Source: Methylobacterium sp. WL119
Lineage (GTDB): Bacteria; Pseudomonadota; Alphaproteobacteria; Rhizobiales; Beijerinckiaceae
Reading direction: 5' to 3'
Length of the DNA: 61,172 nucleotides
Assembly: GCF_008039875.1 (NCBI RefSeq)
Contig: NZ_VRUU01000020.1
Coordinates: 1 to 61,172, forward strand
Shown one piece after another: positions 16,722 through 24,403 of this stretch. How positions within the stretch are numbered: position 1 is the first letter of the stretch; every line of letters begins with the position of its first letter. Under the pieces are notes generated by a model. That model was not told the DNA's origin. It saw only the letters and a program-made list of their open reading frames with translations, and made no database searches. Both the position numbers and the translations under genes were made by a program.

Positions 16722-17291
16722 TCACGCGTTCTCGCCGAAGGCGAAGCGCGCCCGCTCGGCCCAGGGACCGCCGAGGTAGCGCCACAGGCGGGTGGCCGGC
16801 GCGGTGAAGCGGAACGGCGCGAAGTCGTCGGCGAGGGCGGCGTGGAGCGCGCGGGCGGTGTCGGGGTCGACCTTGTTCTGCACGGTGACGTGCGGGCGCC
16901 AGCCCTGCTTGTCCTGGGCGGTGAGGTGGGCGTCGAAGGTCTTGGCGAGGCGCGCGCGGAAGGCGGAGAGCGGCTCGGAATCGAGGACGTAGGCCACGCC
17001 GCGGCCGGTGAAGCGCAGCCCCGTCACCGCAACCTCGGGCGGCGGCACGGTGCGCGCGAGCAGCGCGATCGTCTCGCGCACGCCCGCCTCGGCGGCGCCG
17101 GGCAGGTTGTGGAACAGCGTGGCGTGGGCCGGGATGCGGTTGAGCGCCTTCGGGAAGTGCCGCCGCCGCAGGCCGTCGAACCGCGCGAACGTGTCCGCGT
17201 CGAACTCGAGCGTCAGGATCAGGGGCGCCTGCCGGGCGTCCTGTCCCGGCTCCTCTTGCTTCAGCGCATCTTGCGTCGGCGTCTCTGGCAT
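16722..17291 (-). CDS. 2H phosphoesterase (2 prime-5 prime RNA ligase/cyclic phosphodiesterase family)
   Basis: The 189-residue protein carries two HxT motifs, HAT at 56-58 and HVT at 134-136, about 80 residues apart, which is the signature of 2H phosphoesterases acting on 2 prime,3 prime-cyclic or 2 prime-5 prime RNA bonds. The first 20 residues (MPETPTQDALKQEEPGQ) are acidic and probably disordered. It is encoded 44 bp after the SPL-like radical SAM gene on the same strand, suggesting an operon that handles damaged nucleic acid, though this link is inferred. Confidence 0.82.
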   Translation of the reverse strand: MPETPTQDALKQEEPGQDARQAPLILTLEFDADTFARFDGLRRRHFPKALNRIPAHATLFHNLPGAAEAGVRETIALLARTVPPPEVAVTGLRFTGRGVAYVLDSEPLSAFRARLAKTFDAHLTAQDKQGWRPHVTVQNKVDPDTARALHAALADDFAPFRFTAPATRLWRYLGGPWAERARFAFGENA

Positions 17292-17335
17292 GCGGGCTTC
17301 CTGTCGCGGCCGGACGGAGATGGCGCGGCGCGCGA

Positions 17336-18520
17336 TCAGGTCCAGTAGAGGATCCGCGCCGCGGGCAGGTCGCGGGCGAGCGCGGCAAACAGCGTGTCGC
17401 GCATCGACCGCATCAGCTCCTTGGGGAAGACGTACTTCACCGAGCCGAACTTGGTGAGCTTCTTCGCGCGCTCGGCCTCGTCGAGCGGGAGGTCGGAGCC
17501 CGGGTACCAGCCCTGGAGCACCTGCTTCGAGCCCGGGGTGAAGCGGTGGGTGATCAGCTCGGCGGTGAGGTCGAGGTCGGGCACGTCGGCGAGCGCCGCG
17601 GCGGCCTCGCGGATCAGCCCGGCATAGCCGGCCTCCCAATCCGGCACCGGCAGGATCGGCGCGATCGTGAGCCCGACGGGATAGCCCGCCAGCGCCACGG
17701 CCCGCATCGCCTGGAGCCGCGCGTCGAGGCTCGCGGTGCCGCCCTCGTAGCGCGTCGCGGTGCGGGCGTTGACCGAGAACCGGATGCGGGTGCGGCGGTT
17801 GTGCGGCAGGTCGAGCAGCGGCTCGACCGCGGCGAACTTGGTGGTGAAGCGCAGCTGCACCGGCGCCTCCCAGGCACCGAAATGCCGGATCGCCGCCGAG
17901 AGCGAGCCGGTGAGGTGCTCGATGCCCAGCGGATCGGTGTAGCACGAGGCCTCGAAGGTGGTGCCTTCCTGCGCCCGCTCGGCCTGCGCCGAGGTCACCG
18001 CGCCCTGGCCGAGATAGGCGCCGAGATTGGCCAGGATCGCGTCGAGGTTGGCGTAGGCCCGCGTCACCGGCGGCCCCGACAGGGAGCCGGCGAGGTAGCA
18101 GTACTGGCAATGGGCCGGGCAGCCCTCGGCGAGGTCGAAGCGCCAGTCGGCCGAGGGTGGGATCGGCTGGAGCCGGAGCTTGGTCGGCGGTGCCACGACG
18201 AGGGCGAGCGTCGCCTTCGCCTCGATGTAGGCCCGGCGCGGGTCGGCCTGGCGCAGGCCGGTGAGGCGGTTGGCCGTCAGGCGCTCGACCGTGAGCCCGA
18301 GCGCTTCCGCGCGGGCGAGCATCGCCCGGCCGTGCGCGTGCTCCAGGGCGGCCGGCGTCGCCAGGACGCGCCGCGGACGCCACAAGCGTGCCGGCCGCGC
18401 CGTCGACGAGACGGCCGGCGCGGGCGGCGGCGAAAGGACGGGCGGCGAAAGCACGGGCGGCGAAAGCACCGGTGGCGCGAGGGTCTGGGCGGGCTCCATG
18501 AGGGCCGAACGCCCCGGCAC
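17336..18520 (-). CDS. Spore photoproduct lyase-like radical SAM protein
   Basis: The 394-residue protein has the radical SAM cluster motif CPAHCQYC (C134, C138, C141) followed by LAGSLSGPP, and a TIM-barrel body with SVNART and ILPVPDWE, matching the SPL-like family found in non-sporulating bacteria. Bacillus SPL reverses the thymine dimer-like spore photoproduct; the role here is unknown but DNA repair is plausible. The start is a GTG at 18520 with GAGGAG upstream; an ATG at 18499 is the alternative. The N-terminal 45 residues are PPVLS repeats and look disordered. No spore genes are implied. Confidence 0.82.
   Translation of the reverse strand: MPGRSALMEPAQTLAPPVLSPPVLSPPVLSPPPAPAVSSTARPARLWRPRRVLATPAALEHAHGRAMLARAEALGLTVERLTANRLTGLRQADPRRAYIEAKATLALVVAPPTKLRLQPIPPSADWRFDLAEGCPAHCQYCYLAGSLSGPPVTRAYANLDAILANLGAYLGQGAVTSAQAERAQEGTTFEASCYTDPLGIEHLTGSLSAAIRHFGAWEAPVQLRFTTKFAAVEPLLDLPHNRRTRIRFSVNARTATRYEGGTASLDARLQAMRAVALAGYPVGLTIAPILPVPDWEAGYAGLIREAAAALADVPDLDLTAELITHRFTPGSKQVLQGWYPGSDLPLDEAERAKKLTKFGSVKYVFPKELMRSMRDTLFAALARDLPAARILYWT
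18423..18482. repeat. 15-bp repeats encoding PPVLS
   Basis: ACGGGCGGCGAAAGC is present twice exactly (18438-18452 and 18453-18467) with degenerate units on both sides. On the minus strand it encodes repeated PPVLS near the N-terminus of the radical SAM protein. Confidence 0.8.
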
Positions 18521-18573
18521 CCGTGCCGGCTCCTCACTTCCGCCGGGCGCGGCCTGCGGCTAAAGCACCGGCC

Positions 18574-19503
18574 ATGGCCCCGAAGCGTTCGCCCGTCCCC
18601 CCCGTCCGGGAAACCGTCCACGAGGGGCGCGACGGCTGGCTGTTCCTCATCGGCGGCAGCAACGACGTCATGCAGCGCTACCGCGGGACCCTGCGGCAGT
18701 GGTGGACCCTGCGCGGCTGGACCCGGCTGATCACGGCGCGCGCCGCCCGCGCGGCCGGGCTCGGCATCCGCTGCGTCCAGCTCATCGTGCCGGAAAAGCT
18801 CTCGGTCTACGATCACAAGACCATCGACCTGCGCTACGACCCGGCCCGGGCCTCGACCCGTCGCCTCGCCCGCAAGCTCGCGGGGCAGGCCACCTATCTC
18901 GACCTGCTCGGCCCGTTTCGCGCGGCCCGCGACGGGCCGGTGCCGCTCTACCTCAAGACCGACACGCACTGGTCGGCCGAGGGATGCCTGCTCGCCTATC
19001 GCGAATTGATGCGGGCGCTCGCCGCGGTCCCGCCGGCCGACATCGGCACCCGGCCCGTCCTCGTGACGGAGCGGGTGATGGATCTCGGCGCGAAGCTGCC
19101 GGGCCGGCCGGCCGAGCGCCTGGTGCGCCCGCAGATCCACCGCGACGCGGTGCGCGTCGAGACCGGGGCGCTGCTCGCGGCCTCCGAGGAAGCGGGAACC
19201 GAGGTCGACCTGCATGTCGGCGCGCACGTGGTCTACCGCAACGCCAACCCCGCCGCCGACCCGCGGCGCGTGGTGCTGTTCGGCGATTCCTACGCGCATT
19301 TCGCGCCGATGCTGCTCACCGGGCTGCTGGCCGAGAGCTTCGCCGAGGTGCACTTCGTGTGGTCGTCGAGCTTCGACTGGGCTTACGTCGAGCGGGTGCG
19401 CCCCGACATCCTGCTGTTCGAGCTGGCCGAGCGCTTCCTCGCCCGCCTGCCCGCCGACGACTTCGACGTGGCCGCCGGGCGCCGGGCCGGCGCGGCCGGC
19501 TAG
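18574..19503 (+). CDS. AlgX/AlgJ-like SGNH-fold protein
   Basis: The 309-residue protein has the AlgX/AlgJ pattern: RDGWLFLIGGSNDVMQRY near the start, LIVPEKLSVYDH, the LKTDTHWSAEG motif with conserved Asp and His, and LFGDSYAHF with the nucleophile serine of SGNH esterases. Relatives O-acetylate exopolysaccharides such as alginate in the periplasm. No clear signal peptide is present after MAPKRSPVPPVRE, which is odd for an AlgX homologue. The start is uncertain: 18523 is an alternative. No MBOAT partner gene is nearby, so this is an orphan copy. Confidence 0.7.
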   Translation: MAPKRSPVPPVRETVHEGRDGWLFLIGGSNDVMQRYRGTLRQWWTLRGWTRLITARAARAAGLGIRCVQLIVPEKLSVYDHKTIDLRYDPARASTRRLARKLAGQATYLDLLGPFRAARDGPVPLYLKTDTHWSAEGCLLAYRELMRALAAVPPADIGTRPVLVTERVMDLGAKLPGRPAERLVRPQIHRDAVRVETGALLAASEEAGTEVDLHVGAHVVYRNANPAADPRRVVLFGDSYAHFAPMLLTGLLAESFAEVHFVWSSSFDWAYVERVRPDILLFELAERFLARLPADDFDVAAGRRAGAAG

Positions 19504-19541
19504 AGCATTCTCCGCGATCCCCGGATCACGTGGAATGCTCT
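19502..19541. repeat. Palindromic intergenic element (AGAGCATTC type)
   Basis: AGAGCATTC and GAATGCTCT form the outer arms, and GATCC-CC-GGATC forms an inner hairpin. It begins at the stop codon of the AlgX-like gene. Interspersed palindromes opening with AGAGCAT occur in many Rhizobiales genomes. It may act as a 3 prime end stabiliser between convergent genes. Confidence 0.75.
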
Positions 19542-19558
19542 CCCGTTGCAAGATCGCG

Positions 19559-19786
19559 TCAGGGGATCGGCTGGCTCAGGGTGGTTTCGACGAGGACGTC
19601 GTCGGTCTGGGCCGCGAGGTAGAGGTCCGGCGTCCACGCGATGCCGAGGAGCAGGACGACGATCGCGAGGAGGCCGGCCAGGCCCAGCGTCACCCCGTCG
19701 GCCTGCCGCCGCAGCGCGTGGATCGCGGCGCATCCGGCGGTGAACATGGCCGCCTCGGCGGCGGGGATCGCGAGGGCAAGCGACAT
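19559..19786 (-). CDS. Small membrane protein, unknown
   Basis: The 75-residue protein has two predicted membrane segments (about residues 3-25 and 30-52) and a polar tail (DLYLAAQTDDVLVETTLSQPIP) likely outside the cytoplasm. The ATG at 19786 follows GGAGAGAAGGCCCG. I do not recognise the family. It is convergent with the AlgX-like gene, separated by the palindromic element. Confidence 0.6.
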   Translation of the reverse strand: MSLALAIPAAEAAMFTAGCAAIHALRRQADGVTLGLAGLLAIVVLLLGIAWTPDLYLAAQTDDVLVETTLSQPIP

Positions 19787-20072
19787 CGGGCCTTCTCTCC
19801 GGACGTTTCGGCGGGATCGTGCCACCCGTCTCACGGTCCGGCATCGAATGCGAGATGCCGAGGCCTGCGCGGGGCGACGACCGAGGGAGACATCCAAGCA
19901 GGAAACGGGCTAAGTGCACCTCACAAAACCCCCGACCTCCGCGGCCGTTCACTATGTCGGCGACGCCACGACGGGGGGGTTGTGAGAGGCACCAAGCCTG
20001 CCGCAACCTTTCCCCCTCGCCGCGTCGCCCTCCCGACGGACGGCGCGACGCGCGAAACAACGGATCGCACCC

Positions 20073-21050
20073 ATGGGATTGCTCGTCGACGGCGTCTGGC
20101 AGGATCAGTGGTACGACACGGCGTCGACCGGCGGCCGCTTCGAGCGCAAGGCCTCCGCCTTCCGCAGCTGGGTCACCGCCGACGGGTCGCCCGGCCCTTC
20201 GGGCGAGGGCGGGTTCAAGGCCGAGCCCGGGCGCTACCACCTCTACGTCTCGCTCGCCTGCCCGTGGGCGCACCGCACCCTGATCGTGCGGGCGCTGAAG
20301 GGCCTCGAGGACGCGATCTCCGTCTCCGTCGTCGACCCGCACATGGGCGCCGAGGGCTGGGTGTTCGGCGACAGCCCCGGCGCCACCCCCGATCCGATCC
20401 ACCATGCGACGCGGCTCTACGAGGTCTACCGCGCCGCCGACCCGCGCTATACCGGCCGCGTCACCGTGCCGGTGCTGTGGGACCGCGAGCGGAAGACGAT
20501 CGTCTCGAACGAATCGGCCGAGATCATCCGCATGCTCGACGGGGCCTTCCACGGCGGCGGGCCGGACCTCTGCCCGGACGACCTGCGCGGGGAAATCGAT
20601 GCGGTGAACGCCCGGGTCTACGACCGGGTCAACAACGGCGTCTACAGGGCCGGCTTCGCCACCGCGCAATCCGTCTACGCGGAGGCCTTCGCCGCGCTGT
20701 TCGCCGAGCTTGACGCGCTGGACGCCCGCCTCGACCGGTCGCGCTACCTGTGCGGCGCTCGGCTCACCGAGGCCGACATCCGGCTGTTCACGACGCTGGT
20801 GCGGTTCGACGCGGTCTATGTCGGGCACTTCAAGTGCAACCGGCAGCGCATCGCCGACTACCCGAACCTGTCGAACTACCTGCGCGACCTCTACGCCCTG
20901 CCGGGCGTCGCCGGGACGGTGGACCTCGTCCACATCAAGCGGCACTATTACGAGAGCCATCCGACCATCAACCCGACGGGCATCGTCCCGGTGGGGCCGG
21001 CGCTGGACTTCGCCGCGCCCAACGACCGGGCCCTGCGCTTCGGCGGGTGA
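20073..21050 (+). CDS. yqjG: Glutathionyl-hydroquinone reductase (Xi-class GST)
   Basis: The 325-residue protein matches the Xi/ECM4-type glutathione transferases. It has the nucleophile C63 in ACPWAHRTL, a thioredoxin fold with VPVLWDRE and the glutathione-binding SNESAEIIRM, and an all-helical C-terminal domain with CGARLTEADIRLF and the family tail HYYESHPTINPTGIVPVGP. These enzymes reduce glutathionyl-hydroquinones to hydroquinones in the cytoplasm. The length agrees with the family (about 320). The 286-bp gap upstream probably holds its promoter. Confidence 0.93.
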   Translation: MGLLVDGVWQDQWYDTASTGGRFERKASAFRSWVTADGSPGPSGEGGFKAEPGRYHLYVSLACPWAHRTLIVRALKGLEDAISVSVVDPHMGAEGWVFGDSPGATPDPIHHATRLYEVYRAADPRYTGRVTVPVLWDRERKTIVSNESAEIIRMLDGAFHGGGPDLCPDDLRGEIDAVNARVYDRVNNGVYRAGFATAQSVYAEAFAALFAELDALDARLDRSRYLCGARLTEADIRLFTTLVRFDAVYVGHFKCNRQRIADYPNLSNYLRDLYALPGVAGTVDLVHIKRHYYESHPTINPTGIVPVGPALDFAAPNDRALRFGG

Positions 21051-21103
21051 GGCGAACGCGCGCCGGGCTCGACGGATGCGCGCGGCGCGTTAGATCGGAC
21101 AGC

Positions 21104-21592
21104 ATGACGCTCGCACACACCTCTCGCCGCCTCGCCCTCGCCCTGCTCGCCGCGCCCTTGGCGCTGTCGGGCCCCGCCTGGTCCCAGGCCGCGGTGCAGC
21201 TCGACGGCACCTGCGAGAAACTGACGATCGAAGGGAAGGACGCCACCTCGGCCTGCAGGCCGACCCTCGGGAACAGCGCCGAGCGTCGGCGCACGACCTT
21301 CGACTTCACCACCACGGACGGGCGCACGCTCAGCTTCAGCGGCACCGGCGCGCAGCAGGAGCGCACCGAGGAGACCGACCCGCTGCAGCCGATCAACCTC
21401 GTCACCACCGGCACGTCGAGCGACAAGGGCATCGTGCGCAACCCGACCCCGGCGGTCGGCGCCTGCACCTTCTCGACGCCGGCACCGGGCAAGACCACCA
21501 TCGCCTGCGAGGCCTCGGCGCCGGACGGCCGCACCTTCGCCGGGACCTTCGTGACGCAGGCCAAGGCCGCCGCCGGCGCCCCCGCGCAGTAG
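21104..21592 (+). CDS. Secreted protein of unknown function
   Basis: The 162-residue protein has a signal peptide (residues 1-28, ending WSQA) and a mature region with four cysteines (CEKL, CRPT, CTFS, CEAS) that may form two disulfides. The pattern is a small beta-rich periplasmic domain (TTFDFTTTDGRTLSFSGTG). I do not recognise a family. It lies 53 bp after the GST gene on the same strand and may be read through from it. Confidence 0.65.
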   Translation: MTLAHTSRRLALALLAAPLALSGPAWSQAAVQLDGTCEKLTIEGKDATSACRPTLGNSAERRRTTFDFTTTDGRTLSFSGTGAQQERTEETDPLQPINLVTTGTSSDKGIVRNPTPAVGACTFSTPAPGKTTIACEASAPDGRTFAGTFVTQAKAAAGAPAQ

Positions 21593-21830
21593 GCCCGGCG
21601 TTTCGAGGGTCGGGGCGCACCGCGCGACGCGCTCCACCCTGGGATGCAGCGATCCGGTCTCGGCCCGGCACCGCGCGCGGGACGGCCCTCGGGGGCCGGC
21701 GAAAACGCGACGAAACCCGCGGATTTGCCCGATTCCGCCGCGCGAGAGCGCGCGCACCGCACTGGTCAGCCGCGTGCCCGAGTCCCATGTACCCGGTCTG
21801 GCGACATTTGGTTCCAAGGCCCGACACCGC

Positions 21831-22745
21831 ATGCTGAACGACACGCTCGCGACGGACGCGCACCCGGGTGGGTCCGACCTGATCCGGGAGACCACCACGG
21901 CCGGTTTCCGGCAGGACGTCATCGCCGAATCGGCGAACCGTCCCGTGCTGGTCGCGTTCTGGTCGCCGCGCGCACCGTCGAGCAAGACGCTGCTCGCCGT
22001 GCTGGAGAAGCTCGTCCGAGCCGCCGCGGGCAAGGTCGTGCTGGTCAAGATGAACGTCGACGAGCATCCGGCGGTCTGGGGCCAGATCGGCCAGCAGCTC
22101 GGCCTGCAGGGCGTGCCCGCCGTGGTCGCCATCGACCAGGGCCGCCCGGTCGACATGTTCGAGGGCGCCCTGCCGGAAGCGCAGATCAAGACCTTCTTCG
22201 ACCGTCTCGCCGGCCCGAGCGAGATCGATCAGGTGATGGCGGAAGCCGCGCAGGCGCTGGCGGAGGGCGACCTCGCCGGCGCCTCCGAGCTCTACGCCGC
22301 GGTGCTCGGGCAGCAGCCCGACAACGTCGCGGCCCTGGCCGGCCTCGCCAAGATCCAGCTCGACGCTGGCGAGCTGGAGAACGCCAAGCAGGTGCTGGCG
22401 ATGGTGCCGGAGGCCAAGGCCGCCGACCCGGGGCTCGCCGGCATCCGCGCCGCGATCGTCCTGGCCGAGCAGGCCGCGGCGCTCGGCGACCTCGCCGGCC
22501 TGGAGGCGGAGGTCGCCGTGAACCCGGACGCGCACCAGGCCCGGTTCGACCTCGCCCTCGGCCTCAATGCCGGGAACGAGCGCGAGAAGGCGGTCGATCA
22601 CCTGATCGAGATCATCCGCCGCGACCGGACCTGGAACGAGGACGGCGCGCGCAAGCAGCTGCTCCAGTTCTTCGAGGCCTGGGGCCCGATGGATCCGGCC
22701 GCGATCCGCGGACGGCGCAAGCTCTCGACGCTGCTGTTCGCGTGA
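21831..22745 (+). CDS. cnoX: CnoX/YbbN-like thioredoxin-TPR protein without the CxxC motif
   Basis: The 304-residue protein has a thioredoxin fold (about residues 20-125) followed by the tetratricopeptide-like CnoX C-terminal domain (GPSEIDQ..., EAAQALAEGDLAGA..., LARAG-like repeats to about residue 285). E. coli CnoX is a chaperedoxin that holds unfolded proteins under bleach stress and works with GroEL. Here the active site reads WSPRAPSSK (44-52), so both cysteines are missing and thiol exchange is not possible; holdase activity could remain. The ATG at 21831 is used; a start at 21774 is possible. Confidence 0.85.
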   Translation: MLNDTLATDAHPGGSDLIRETTTAGFRQDVIAESANRPVLVAFWSPRAPSSKTLLAVLEKLVRAAAGKVVLVKMNVDEHPAVWGQIGQQLGLQGVPAVVAIDQGRPVDMFEGALPEAQIKTFFDRLAGPSEIDQVMAEAAQALAEGDLAGASELYAAVLGQQPDNVAALAGLAKIQLDAGELENAKQVLAMVPEAKAADPGLAGIRAAIVLAEQAAALGDLAGLEAEVAVNPDAHQARFDLALGLNAGNEREKAVDHLIEIIRRDRTWNEDGARKQLLQFFEAWGPMDPAAIRGRRKLSTLLFA

Positions 22746-22800
22746 GGGCGGATCTGCGGGTGCAGAGGGAAGCCGAAGGTTCTGTCTTGCTGGAGGCATC

Positions 22801-23469
22801 ATGAGCACGCATGCGGGCTACAAGGGGCCGGGCGATTGCCCGCCCGTCATCCCGGTCTTCCCCCTGCCCGGCGCCCTGCTGCTGCCGCGCGGGCAGATGC
22901 CGCTCAACATCTTCGAGCCGCGCTACCTCGCGATGGTGGACGACGCCCTGCGGACCGACCGGGTCATCGGCATGATCCAGCCCGACGCCGAGGGCGGCGC
23001 CTCGCCGTTGAACCCGAAGCTGTACCGCGTCGGCTGCGCCGGGCGGATCACCCAGTTCGCCGAGACCGGCGACGGGCGCTACCTGCTCTCGCTGACCGGC
23101 ATCGGCCGCTTCCGGGTGATGAGCGAGCTGGCCACCACCGGCGCCTATCGCCGCTGCCAGGTCAGCTACGACGACTTCGCCATCGATTTCACCGCGCGCG
23201 CCGGCGAGGACGCGGTGGACCGCGAAGGCGTGCTGCGGGCGCTGCGCGACTTCGTCGATTCCAACGACCTCAAGGTCGACTGGGCCGGGATCGAGGAGGC
23301 GCCGAACGAGGCCCTGGTCAACGCGCTGTGCATGATGAGCCCGTTCGGCGTCCGCGAGAAGCAGGCGATGCTCGAGGCCGCCGACCTGAAGACCCGCGCC
23401 GAGATCCTGGTCGCGGTCACCGAGATGGAGATGGTGCGCAGCACCGGGCCCGAGCCGACGATGCAGTGA
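22801..23469 (+). CDS. Lon N-terminal (substrate-binding) domain protein
   Basis: The 222-residue protein consists of a LON substrate-binding domain alone: [27 protein letters not shown] at the start, then GCAGRITQF and LTGIGRFRV. It lacks the Lon ATPase and protease parts. Such stand-alone proteins are widespread in Alphaproteobacteria, usually next to cnoX and a Trm112-family gene as here, and their job is unknown; an adaptor role is a guess. It follows cnoX by 55 bp, and GGAGGCATC stands before the start. Confidence 0.9.
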   Translation: MSTHAGYKGPGDCPPVIPVFPLPGALLLPRGQMPLNIFEPRYLAMVDDALRTDRVIGMIQPDAEGGASPLNPKLYRVGCAGRITQFAETGDGRYLLSLTGIGRFRVMSELATTGAYRRCQVSYDDFAIDFTARAGEDAVDREGVLRALRDFVDSNDLKVDWAGIEEAPNEALVNALCMMSPFGVREKQAMLEAADLKTRAEILVAVTEMEMVRSTGPEPTMQ

Positions 23470-23549
23470 CGGCTCGAAGGACGGCCGGCGGCGACGAGCG
23501 CCCGCGCCTTCGCGACCAACCGGCACGGCTTCCCATGGAGAACCAGAGC

Positions 23550-23765
23550 ATGACGCAGGACATGACCACGCAGAGCACCGCCGTCGAGGCGACCCGCGTC
23601 GACCCGAAGCTCCTCGAGCTGCTGGTCTGCCCGCTGACCAAGGGCACCCTCGATTACGATGCCGGCCGCCAGGAGCTGATCAGCCGCTCGGCCAAGCTCG
23701 CCTACCCGATCCGCGACGGCATCCCGATCATGCTGCCGGAAGAGGCGCGCCAGCTGACGGACTGA
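23550..23765 (+). CDS. Trm112 family protein
   Basis: The 71-residue protein has the Trm112 pattern [17 protein letters not shown]...[25 protein letters not shown]. Trm112 proteins are small activators or scaffolds of methyltransferases in eukaryotes and archaea; bacterial versions are poorly known. The ATG at 23550 has GGAG nine bases upstream; an ATG at 23535 is the alternative. Only one cysteine (CPL) remains, so zinc binding is unlikely. It continues the cnoX-Lon-N operon. Confidence 0.85.
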   Translation: MTQDMTTQSTAVEATRVDPKLLELLVCPLTKGTLDYDAGRQELISRSAKLAYPIRDGIPIMLPEEARQLTD

Positions 23766-23785
23766 GCCGGGGCGAGGACGAGGGC

Positions 23786-24061
23786 ATGGCGTTCAAGGCG
23801 AAATCCGCCTCCGAGACGAAGGCGGCTGAGCTCGCATCCGCGATCGTGCGCATCGCCGACCGGGACGGCGCGCCGCTGCAGATCGGCGTCGACCGGCTGC
23901 GCCAGGGCAACCCGCGGCTGACGCCGCTGGCGATCGGCCAGCTCTACCGCAAGCATCGCGACCACCTCGACGCCGCCCTCGCCGAGCGCGGCTACACCCT
24001 CGTCGGCTATGCCGACCAGGGCCCCGGCCGCGGCATGGAGTTCGAGATCGACCCCGCCTGA
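23786..24061 (+). CDS. Hypothetical 91-residue protein
   Basis: The small basic, mostly helical protein (MAFKAKSASETKAAELASAIVRIADRDG... ending GRGMEFEIDPA) starts 20 bp after the Trm112 gene with CGAGGACGAGGGC before the ATG, so it is probably the last gene of that operon. The middle part (LQIGVDRLRQGNPRLTPLAIGQLYRKHRDHL) has a helix-turn-helix-like rhythm, but no family is recognised. Confidence 0.6.
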   Translation: MAFKAKSASETKAAELASAIVRIADRDGAPLQIGVDRLRQGNPRLTPLAIGQLYRKHRDHLDAALAERGYTLVGYADQGPGRGMEFEIDPA

Positions 24062-24130
24062 CACGGGACCCGGCCGGGGCGTCGAACGTGCCGCGGTACC
24101 GGCCATCGCCCGCCCGTGGTAGGGGAGGCG

Positions 24131-24286
24131 ATGCCCCGCTGGCTTTTCCTCACCTTCGTCGCCGCCGTGGCGCTGGCCGTGCTCGGCAGCGCCATCATCG
24201 TCCTGCGCGCCCCGCCGTCCAAGCCGCCGGCCGCCAGCCTGTCCTGCGCACCGATGCCCTGCCCGGGGACCGCGCCGACGGCGTGA
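24131..24286 (+). CDS. 51-residue membrane-anchored small protein
   Basis: The frame encodes MPRWLFLTFVAAVALAVLGS as a single hydrophobic helix, followed by a Pro/Cys-rich tail (SLSCAPMPCPGTAPTA). The start is supported by AGGGGAGGCG immediately upstream. It is likely an inner-membrane protein with the tail in the periplasm; the two cysteines may form a disulfide. No family is recognised. It lies 69 bp after the 91-residue gene. Confidence 0.5.
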   Translation: MPRWLFLTFVAAVALAVLGSAIIVLRAPPSKPPAASLSCAPMPCPGTAPTA

Positions 24287-24403
24287 GCCCCGGCCGAGCG
24301 GCCTTCGCCGGCCATTTCCGCACGGGCCTCGGACGAGCCGCGGGGCCCCCCTCGCCGCCGCGGGCGGGGAGGCCTGCACGATGCGGCACCGTCGCGAAAC
24401 GCC

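Noticed and set aside
19502..19541. Palindrome as a Rho-independent terminator
   Set aside because: No U-run follows on either strand; treated as an interspersed palindromic element.
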